In this document: positions 1-4,806 of the stretch, one piece after another
How positions within the stretch are numbered: the stretch's first letter is position 1
Layout: every line of letters starts with the position of its first letter
Assembly: GCA_037131145.1 (NCBI GenBank)
Contig: JBAXRP010000214.1
Span: forward strand, 1 to 7,822
Origin: CAIVAT01 sp037131145
Lineage (GTDB): Bacteria > Bacteroidota > Bacteroidia > Bacteroidales > FEN-979
DNA length: 7,822 nucleotides
Direction: 5' to 3'
Notes under the pieces: model-generated
Databases searched by the model: none
What the model saw: the letters and a program-made list of their open reading frames with translations, nothing else
Told to the model about the DNA's origin: nothing
Program-made: the position numbers and the translations under genes

Positions 1-767
1 CCCGTTTGCCTGATTTCAGCGGGAATATCGTTGAAATCAATGCTTAAAAACCATCGAATATTGGCATGTTCGAGTTTCAGCAAACCTGCAGCTTTGTTTG
101 GCTTTAAAATATGAACAAAACTCTCATTAACATTTCCAAATATCCATGTGAGCATATCAAAGAAATGAACCCCGATATTTGTTGCGATACCTCCCGATTT
201 TTCAAGATCTCCTTTCCATGACCGGAAGTACCAGTTTCCGCGCGATGTTATATATGTGAGATCAAGGTCGTACACTTTATCCCTGGGTCCTTTATGAATT
301 TCCTCCCGGAGCGCTTTAATGGAAGGATGCAGACGCAATTGGAGAATTGTAAACACCTGTTTTTCTGTCTCTTTCTGAATTTCCAACAAAGCGTCAAGAT
401 TCCATGGATTCAGCACAATTGGTTTTTCGCAAATTGCATGAGATTCATTTCTGAGGGCTAAACGAATATGAGAGTCGTGCATATAGTTTGGTGAACATAT
501 ACTCACAAAATCAACTTTAAGGTCGTCGAGCCGCTTTTTTAAATGACCCATTCTGCGAAGTTTATCGAGATGCCTGTCAAACCGTTCGGGTTCAATAAAA
601 AAATCAGAATCTGGAAAATAACTATCCATGATTCCAACCCCGTCATAAGGATCAAGCGCACAAATCAGGTGATTCCCTGTATCTTTAATTGCCTTCATGT
701 GTCGTGGGGCAATGTAACCGGCAGCTCCGATTAGAGCAAAATTAAAGGGTTTATTCACATTATTCAT
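1..767 (-). CDS. wbpB: UDP-GlcNAcA 3-dehydrogenase (WbpB/WlbA family), 3' end cut by window edge
   Basis: Cytoplasmic Gfo/Idh/MocA-family oxidoreductase. In the known pathway it oxidises C3 of UDP-N-acetyl-glucuronic acid with NAD, giving the 3-keto sugar that WbpE aminates. I translated 255 complete codons from the ATG at 767. The N-terminus has a Rossmann motif, GAAGYIAPRH (residues 14-23), then ALDP (37-40), SICSPNYMH (89-97) and the family's CEKP (113-116). Further on come TYITSRGNWY (171-180), SWKGDLEKSGG (183-193) and NIGVHFFD (197-204), which are characteristic of the WlbA/WbpB branch rather than of generic Gfo/Idh proteins. Pseudomonas WbpB is about 316 residues, so roughly 60 are missing beyond position 1. 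It starts 4 bases after the wbpD stop and is the third gene of the operon. No Shine-Dalgarno sequence is visible. The Pseudomonas enzyme recycles NAD with 2-oxoglutarate released by WbpE; whether this one does cannot be read from sequence. Confidence 0.93.
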   Translation of the reverse strand, partial: MNNVNKPFNFALIGAAGYIAPRHMKAIKDTGNHLICALDPYDGVGIMDSYFPDSDFFIEPERFDRHLDKLRRMGHLKKRLDDLKVDFVSICSPNYMHDSHIRLALRNESHAICEKPIVLNPWNLDALLEIQKETEKQVFTILQLRLHPSIKALREEIHKGPRDKVYDLDLTYITSRGNWYFRSWKGDLEKSGGIATNIGVHFFDMLTWIFGNVNESFVHILKPNKAAGLLKLEHANIRWFLSIDFNDIPAEIRQT

Positions 768-771
768 AAAG

Positions 772-1356
772 TTACTTTTCTATTTTGATAACTGAGTCGT
801 CAGAGGTAAGTTGATATTTTTCATGACTTTCGGGACATATTGCTATTCCGTGTTCATCAAAATGGAGCCTGTGTCCGAATTCGCTCATCCAGCCAACCTG
901 CCGACCAGGATTTCCTACCACGAGGGCAAAAGCAGGAACATTTTTAGTTATTACTGCGCCTGCTCCGATAAATGCAAACTCACCGATTTCATTGCCACAA
1001 ACTATTGTGGCATTCGCCCCAATTGAAGCCCCTCGCCTGACCAGGGTAGTTAAATATTGATCGCGGCGAAGTATATGACTTCTGGGGTTAATAACGTTAG
1101 TAAATACCATAGATGGACCGAGAAAGACGTCATCCTCACAAATAACGCCGGTATAGATAGAAACGTTGTTCTGAACTTTGACATTTCTTCCCAGTAATAC
1201 ATCTGGAGAAACCACCACGTTTTGTCCAAGATTACAATTTTCGCCAATTACACAGCCCTTCATAATGTGTGTAAAATGCCATATTTTGGAGCCGTTTCCT
1301 ATCCGGCAACCTTCATCTATCACTGCGGTTTCATGCGCAAAATATCCAGTTTCCAT
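772..1356 (-). CDS. wbpD: UDP-2-acetamido-3-amino-2,3-dideoxy-glucuronate N-acetyltransferase (WbpD/WlbB)
   Basis: Cytoplasmic hexapeptide-repeat acetyltransferase that moves an acetyl group from acetyl-CoA to the C3 amine made by WbpE, giving UDP-2,3-diacetamido-2,3-dideoxy-glucuronate. It has 194 residues from the ATG at 1356, close to the family's usual 190-200. Left-handed beta-helix repeats fill residues about 6-150, with IGNGSKIWHF (20-29), IGENCNLGQNV, QNNVSIY, GPSMVFTNVINPRS and IGAGAVITKNVP. The C-terminus carries GWMSEFG and the ICPES/KYQL tail typical of this family. A TTG at 1362 would add two residues and overlap the wbpE stop by four bases. I preferred the ATG, which lies 2 bases after that stop, because it is the canonical codon and fits homologues. 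Translational coupling with wbpE is likely. Conserved context on both sides makes the substrate assignment strong, though many sugar acetyltransferases share this fold. Confidence 0.92.
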   Translation of the reverse strand: METGYFAHETAVIDEGCRIGNGSKIWHFTHIMKGCVIGENCNLGQNVVVSPDVLLGRNVKVQNNVSIYTGVICEDDVFLGPSMVFTNVINPRSHILRRDQYLTTLVRRGASIGANATIVCGNEIGEFAFIGAGAVITKNVPAFALVVGNPGRQVGWMSEFGHRLHFDEHGIAICPESHEKYQLTSDDSVIKIEK

Positions 1357-1358
1357 AA

Positions 1359-2489
1359 TCAACGATTTAAAAATTCAAGTACGCTATTTGTGATAAAGGT
1401 CAATTGTTCCTGATCCAGCTCAGTATGCATCGGCAGTGAGAAAACGGTTTCACAAAGATGTTCTGTTACCGGAAAATCTCCGGGTTTGTAACGGGGATCA
1501 ATATATGCTTTTTGTAAATGCAGTGGAACCGGGTAGTAAATCATTGCCGGAATTTCACGTGCGCCAAGGAATTCAATCAGGGCTTTACGGTCAACATTGT
1601 TTGTGACGAGAGTATATTGATGAAATACATGATTTGATTTCTCATAACGGACAGGCGTTTTCAGTTTCGGATGATTTGCAAATGCCAAGTCGTAAATGGC
1701 GGCGGCTTCTCGGCGTTTTGCAGCATATTCATCCAGACAACCCAGTTTCACTTTGAGAATTGCAGCCTGGATACTGTCGAGCCGCGAGTTGACGCCAATA
1801 TAATCATGGTAATACCTTACTACCATTCCATGATTTACTACAACGCGCATTTGTCTGGCAAGTTCGTCATCATTAGTGAAAATTGCGCCGCCATCTCCGT
1901 AACATCCAAGGTTTTTTGAAGGGAAAAAAGATGTACACCCAATATGTCCTATCGTTCCCGCTTTCTTTCGACTTCCATCATTAAAAATATAATCGGCGCC
2001 AATTGCCTGACAATTATCTTCCACCACGAAGAGATTGTGCCTGTTGGCAATTTCCATGATCTCTTCCATTGGAGCAACCTGTCCGAACAGATGAACGGGA
2101 ACGATGGCTTTTGTTTTCGACGTGATAGCGCGCTCAATGGCTTTCGGATCAATATTAAATGTATAAGGATCCACTTCGACCAACACAGGCGTCAGACGTA
2201 ATAAAGCAATAACTTCCGCAGTTGCAATAAAGGTGAACGAAGAGGTAATTACTTCATCGCCTGGCTTAAGTCCAAGCGCCATCATTGAAACCTGGAGAGC
2301 GTCGGTGCCGTTTGCACATGGTATAACATGCTTTACTCCAAGGTATTTTTCCAGTTCTTTTTGAAACGCACTCACAGCAGGTCCGTTAATAAACGAGCAG
2401 GAATCAATTACATCATGTATTCCCTGATCAATTTCACTTTTAATTTTCAGGTATTGACTCCGCAGGTCAACCATTTGAATTTTCTTCAT
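1359..2489 (-). CDS. wbpE: UDP-2-acetamido-2-deoxy-3-oxo-glucuronate aminotransferase (WbpE/WlbC)
   Basis: PLP-dependent DegT/DnrJ/EryC1/StrS-family aminotransferase. It uses glutamate to aminate C3 of the keto-sugar produced by WbpB. The 376-residue length is normal for the family. Visible signatures are MVDLRSQY near the N-terminus, CANGTDAL (58-65) for phosphate binding, VVEDNCQAIGA (155-165) with the Asp that pairs with the pyridine nitrogen, and FFPSKNLGCYGDGG (188-201), where Lys192 is the expected Schiff-base lysine. NSRLDSIQAAIL and YYPVPLHLQ follow as in sugar aminotransferases. The residues between the Asp and the Lys, around FNDGSRKKAG, match the WbpE type. The ATG at 2489 is the first codon of the operon, with no Shine-Dalgarno sequence and a candidate promoter 35-66 bases upstream. 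Assignment to the diacetamido-glucuronate pathway rests on the two following genes; by sequence alone it could be another sugar 3-aminotransferase. Confidence 0.93.
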   Translation of the reverse strand: MKKIQMVDLRSQYLKIKSEIDQGIHDVIDSCSFINGPAVSAFQKELEKYLGVKHVIPCANGTDALQVSMMALGLKPGDEVITSSFTFIATAEVIALLRLTPVLVEVDPYTFNIDPKAIERAITSKTKAIVPVHLFGQVAPMEEIMEIANRHNLFVVEDNCQAIGADYIFNDGSRKKAGTIGHIGCTSFFPSKNLGCYGDGGAIFTNDDELARQMRVVVNHGMVVRYYHDYIGVNSRLDSIQAAILKVKLGCLDEYAAKRREAAAIYDLAFANHPKLKTPVRYEKSNHVFHQYTLVTNNVDRKALIEFLGAREIPAMIYYPVPLHLQKAYIDPRYKPGDFPVTEHLCETVFSLPMHTELDQEQLTFITNSVLEFLNR

Positions 2490-2521
2490 TACGGCAGATA
2501 ATTTGAGTTTATAAAAATTTT

Positions 2522-2573
2522 GGCAAAGTTATATAATAATTCCACCTATATCGAACACCTTCCATACTTTGCC
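2522..2573. repeat. 8-bp perfect inverted repeat spanning the candidate wbpE promoter
   Basis: GGCAAAGT at 2522-2529 and its exact complement ACTTTGCC at 2566-2573 are separated by 36 bases. The left arm overlaps the -7 element and the right arm sits just upstream of the -33 element. This could be a binding site for a dimeric regulator or part of a dispersed intergenic repeat. It could also be chance, since 8-bp arms at this distance are not rare. Confidence 0.35.
2524..2555 (-). promoter_or_regulatory. Candidate Bacteroidota-type promoter of the wbpE-wbpD-wbpB operon
   Basis: On the minus strand TAACTTTG (2531-2524) matches the Bacteroidota -7 consensus TAnnTTTG exactly. TTCG (2555-2552) lies 20 bases upstream, one mismatch from the -33 TTTG. 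Spacing fits the known 19-21 base spacer. Transcription would start near 2518, giving a leader of roughly 30 bases before the wbpE ATG. The match is by eye only. Confidence 0.55.
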
Positions 2574-2711
2574 GGTTCTTTTAACAAAATTGGGATGTTC
2601 ACCCGAAAACCCTGAAAAGTTTAACCAATAAGCATTGGGAAACAAGTTGGAAGGATGCATTGGTGAAACCTCCATAATTTGCAAAGCCGACAAAATCATT
2701 GAATTTTTCAT
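2529..2711 (-). other. Unassigned 60-codon reading frame in the wbpE/elbB intergenic region, doubtful as a gene
   Basis: Between the divergent wbpE and elbB genes lies an open frame of 60 codons that starts at an ATG at 2711 and ends in a TAA inside the candidate wbpE -7 element. Its middle part (YWLNFSGFSGEHP, then FVKRTGKVWKVF) looks protein-like but matches no family I recognise. There is no signal peptide or membrane segment. Because its end overlaps the operon's promoter, it is more likely a remnant or a dispersed repeat that happens to be open than an expressed gene. Confidence 0.2.
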
Positions 2712-2718
2712 ACTTTTG
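2711..2718 (+). promoter_or_regulatory. Candidate -7 element for elbB
   Basis: TACTTTTG matches TAnnTTTG and would place transcription start near 2724, about 29 bases before the elbB ATG, a spacing like that proposed for wbpE. No TTTG-like -33 element is seen at the usual 19-21 bases upstream; the nearest TTTG (2678-2681) is 29 bases away. This is a half-match only. Confidence 0.35.
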
Positions 2719-2752
2719 GTCTTTTACATACAGATCAAATAAAACATAGAAA

Positions 2753-3412
2753 ATGAAAAAATTTGCAGTAATTCTTGCCGGATGCGGCGTATATGACGGC
2801 GCCGAAATCCAGGAGGCAGTTTTAACGCTCTATGCTATTGACAAAGCGGGAGCAGCCTATCAGTGTTTCGCTCCCGACATCATGCAACATCATGTTGTTA
2901 ATCATCTTACAGGGGCTGAGACGCACGAATTCCGGAATGTTTTAACCGAAGCGGCGAGGATTGCGCGGGGCAATATCCAATCCTTAGCCCAATTCAATGC
3001 GGCAAATTTTGATGCGCTGATTTTTCCCGGCGGGTTTGGCGCAGCAAAGAACCTTTGCAACTGGGCTTTCGAAGGCGACAATTGCACTGTGAGCGCCGAT
3101 GTTGAAAATGCGGTGAACTCAATGTTCCAAGCAGGGAAACCTATCGGCGCAATGTGTATTGCCCCGGTGATTCTCGCAAAGTTGTTTCAGGGCGCTTCCC
3201 TAACAACCGGTCAGGATCCTGCCTCTGCTGGATTTATAGAAAAGATGGGAAATAAGTCTGTTTCAACCAATCATGGGGAAGTGATTGTGGATGCTGAAAA
3301 AAAACTGTTTACAACTCCATGTTATATGTTGGATGGCTCCATAAGCCAGATTGCTGAAGGAACTGATAATATTGTGGCGGAGATGATGAAGGTAATGATG
3401 AAGGCGGAATAA
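2753..3412 (+). CDS. elbB: ElbB, isoprenoid biosynthesis glyoxalase-like protein (DJ-1/PfpI superfamily)
   Basis: Cytoplasmic DJ-1/PfpI-type protein. The E. coli homologue was named for enhancing lycopene production and has been described as glyoxalase-like; its physiological substrate is unsettled. The 219-residue length matches the family. The N-terminus carries the hallmark LAGCGVYDGAEIQEAVLTL (8-26), followed by CFAPD (38-42), NHLTGAE (50-56) and EAARIARG (66-73). PGGFGAAKNL (92-101) and GAMCIAP (132-138) complete the set, with Cys135 at the nucleophile-elbow position. The ATG at 2753 is preceded by an A-rich leader rather than a Shine-Dalgarno sequence. The gene diverges from the sugar operon and converges on the restriction-modification relic, whose frame ends 6 bases away; no clear terminator lies between them. 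All family motifs are present, so it appears functional, standing alone with no pathway partner nearby. Confidence 0.95.
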   Translation: MKKFAVILAGCGVYDGAEIQEAVLTLYAIDKAGAAYQCFAPDIMQHHVVNHLTGAETHEFRNVLTEAARIARGNIQSLAQFNAANFDALIFPGGFGAAKNLCNWAFEGDNCTVSADVENAVNSMFQAGKPIGAMCIAPVILAKLFQGASLTTGQDPASAGFIEKMGNKSVSTNHGEVIVDAEKKLFTTPCYMLDGSISQIAEGTDNIVAEMMKVMMKAE

Positions 3413-3418
3413 ATTTAT

Positions 3419-4014
3419 TTATGTTGCTAAATCAAATGGTAAATCGCTTATGTCACGTAATCTTTTACCTTGTACTAATGTTTCCATTAAATCTGTAACA
3501 GCTTCGTTATTAGCTTTTTTTACTGCTTTCGATAATTCTCTAAGTGCAAAATGATAAACACAGTCTATATCGCCAGTTCCAAGAGCTAATGAAGCAATTC
3601 GCTGAGGATATGGTTCACCGGTAACAATTACAATATGTGGTGTATGGCCTTTTCTATTTCTTATTAAATTCAAGCCTTCTGTAAGTGAATTTTGAGATCT
3701 GTCGCTGCGAATTGTTCATTTGCATGAAATGCTTGCATGTAAAATTAATTTTTCCGAATTTACAATTCTCAAAGGTGTTAAATTTGCGTTTAGGTCATTA
3801 GGCTTTATTATTTCCTTGTTTTTGTTAATTTCTACATTTTCAATTGGTTTACGACCGATCACAATATCAGGAAAAAAAAATAATCGCCAATTGCAGCGCG
3901 TAATTGCTTATTTGATTTCAAGGTTTCGGCAATAATACCAACATGCTCATATTGCTCATAGTTTTCAATAGATTTTCCAATAATAAAGTCGTATTTTCCT
4001 GATTTAAACTTGTT
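3419..4014 (-). pseudogene. Broken NgoMIV-type type II restriction endonuclease, C-terminal two thirds
   Basis: The frame pieces join into one nuclease. Piece one (about 4014 to 3881) reads KSGKYDFIIGKSIENYEQY, then GIIAETLKSNKQLRAAIGDY. It shifts frame at a run of nine A (3872-3880 on the plus strand). Piece two gives PDIVIGRKP, later LTPLRIVNSE and LILHASISCK. A TGA at 3718-3716 follows SCK. Piece three reads RSDRSQ, TEGLNLIRNRKG, PHIVIVTGEP and GTGDIDCVYHFAL, and ends DLPFDLAT at 3419. NgoMIV-family enzymes use Asp, then SCK Lys, then Glu. Here 48 residues separate PD from Lys and 13 separate Lys from Glu, in line with the family's PD-X(46-55)-K-X13-E. The length after Lys (99 with the lost residue) fits a C-terminus near residue 286, the NgoMIV length as I recall it. 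About 95 N-terminal residues are missing. NgoMIV itself cuts GCCGGC as a tetramer; specificity here is not known. The gene cannot make an active enzyme as read. Confidence 0.82.
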
Positions 4015-4691
4015 GGCAACATTCGTTTATCTCTGTGAATTTTACGTTTGCCAATTTTTATTAATTCAAAACCCACTTGTTCAGCTAATTCTGCAAAACA
4101 TTTATTAATTTGAACATCCACACCATTCAAAACAGAAGTTGCAACAACTATTACACACGCTCGTTCATTTTTTAATACTCTGTACATTTCAGAAATTACC
4201 TGGAGCATTTCAGAGTAATAGCGTTCAAGCGCGTTTCCTTTGCTGTTCGTAACCGGTTTTAATTGGTTAATAATTGACGTTGTGAAATCTGGCAGCGGTT
4301 TAATAAATTCTTTAATAGTTGTTTCGGATCCAATGTATTGTTTTCGAGTAAGTTTTAATTGATCGATGGATTGATTAAACCAGATTAATGAAAACTTGTG
4401 GGCTCGCATATAATCAATCGCATTATTTGCATAAGGTGGCGAAGTAACAATTAAATCAACAGAATTGTCTAACAAAGAAATTTGTTTTGCGTTACCTTCA
4501 TGTAATTCGAATTTTTCCGGCAAATCAATTTACCCATTATTTAAAAGTTTCGTCATTTTTTTGTTGAACTCTGCAAATGCAGAATTTATTTTTTTGGTTA
4601 TAACTTTGTGTGGCCGAGTGTGTGCAAGGTCTAACGCTAAAGTAACTCTAAAGCTGATAAAAAAGACGCTTTTTGTCAATAAAATCAGTAT
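4008..4691 (-). pseudogene. Truncated DNA amino-methyltransferase (TSPPY class), modification partner of the nuclease relic
   Basis: This is a C-terminal fragment of an S-adenosylmethionine-dependent DNA methyltransferase. Catalytic motif IV is TSPPYANN (TSPPY at 4445-4431), preceded by LHEGNAKQI and SVDLIVT. NAIDYMRAHKFSLIWF, QYIGSE, LERYYSEML, EMYRVLKN and KIHRDKRMLPTS follow. SPPY is commonest in N4-cytosine enzymes, but N6-adenine cannot be excluded. Coding-like sequence continues upstream (LDLAHTRPHKVITKK, then SAFAEFNKKMTKLLNNG) to 4691. It is interrupted by a TAA at 4532-4530, where one base change from AAA would restore the frame. No FxGxG SAM-binding motif is present, so the N-terminal half is gone. 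At the other end the frame runs into nuclease sequence around 4010 and stops artificially at 3918. Local GC is visibly low: about a third in 4141-4200, against about half in elbB at 3001-3060. A start at TTG 4523 would leave 201 residues without SAM binding, so I call it dead. Confidence 0.8.
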
Positions 4692-4806
4692 CTAACTTAT
4701 TAATATATAATGCTTTATTAGCTGTAACATAATTTTATAAATTCTTTCTTTCAAAGAACAAAGTTATCACTTTTTACCATTATGATAAATATTGGCTATT
4801 TCGTCA
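4692..4806. other. AT-rich spacer upstream of the methyltransferase relic
   Basis: This is a very AT-rich stretch with no open frame. A lone TAnnTTTG match (TAACTTTG, minus strand, 4766-4759) points towards the methyltransferase relic but lacks a -33 partner. The missing N-terminal half of the methyltransferase should have lain here, so a deletion edge is probably near 4692. A weak AT-only 6-bp inverted repeat downstream of the beta-helix gene is not a convincing terminator. Confidence 0.4.

Noticed and set aside
4629..4695. Integron attC-like heptamers (GTCTAAC at 4629-4635, ATCTAAC at 4689-4695)
   Set aside because: The two copies are in the same orientation, with no paired inverted core or folded arms, so they do not form an attC site.
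4465..4695. Plus-strand 76-codon frame across the methyltransferase relic
   Set aside because: It lies antisense to recognisable methyltransferase sequence and has no family features of its own.
4740..4806. Possible terminator after the beta-helix gene (TTATCA / TGATAA pair)
   Set aside because: The stem is only 6 bp and AT-rich, with a long loop and no following T-run.
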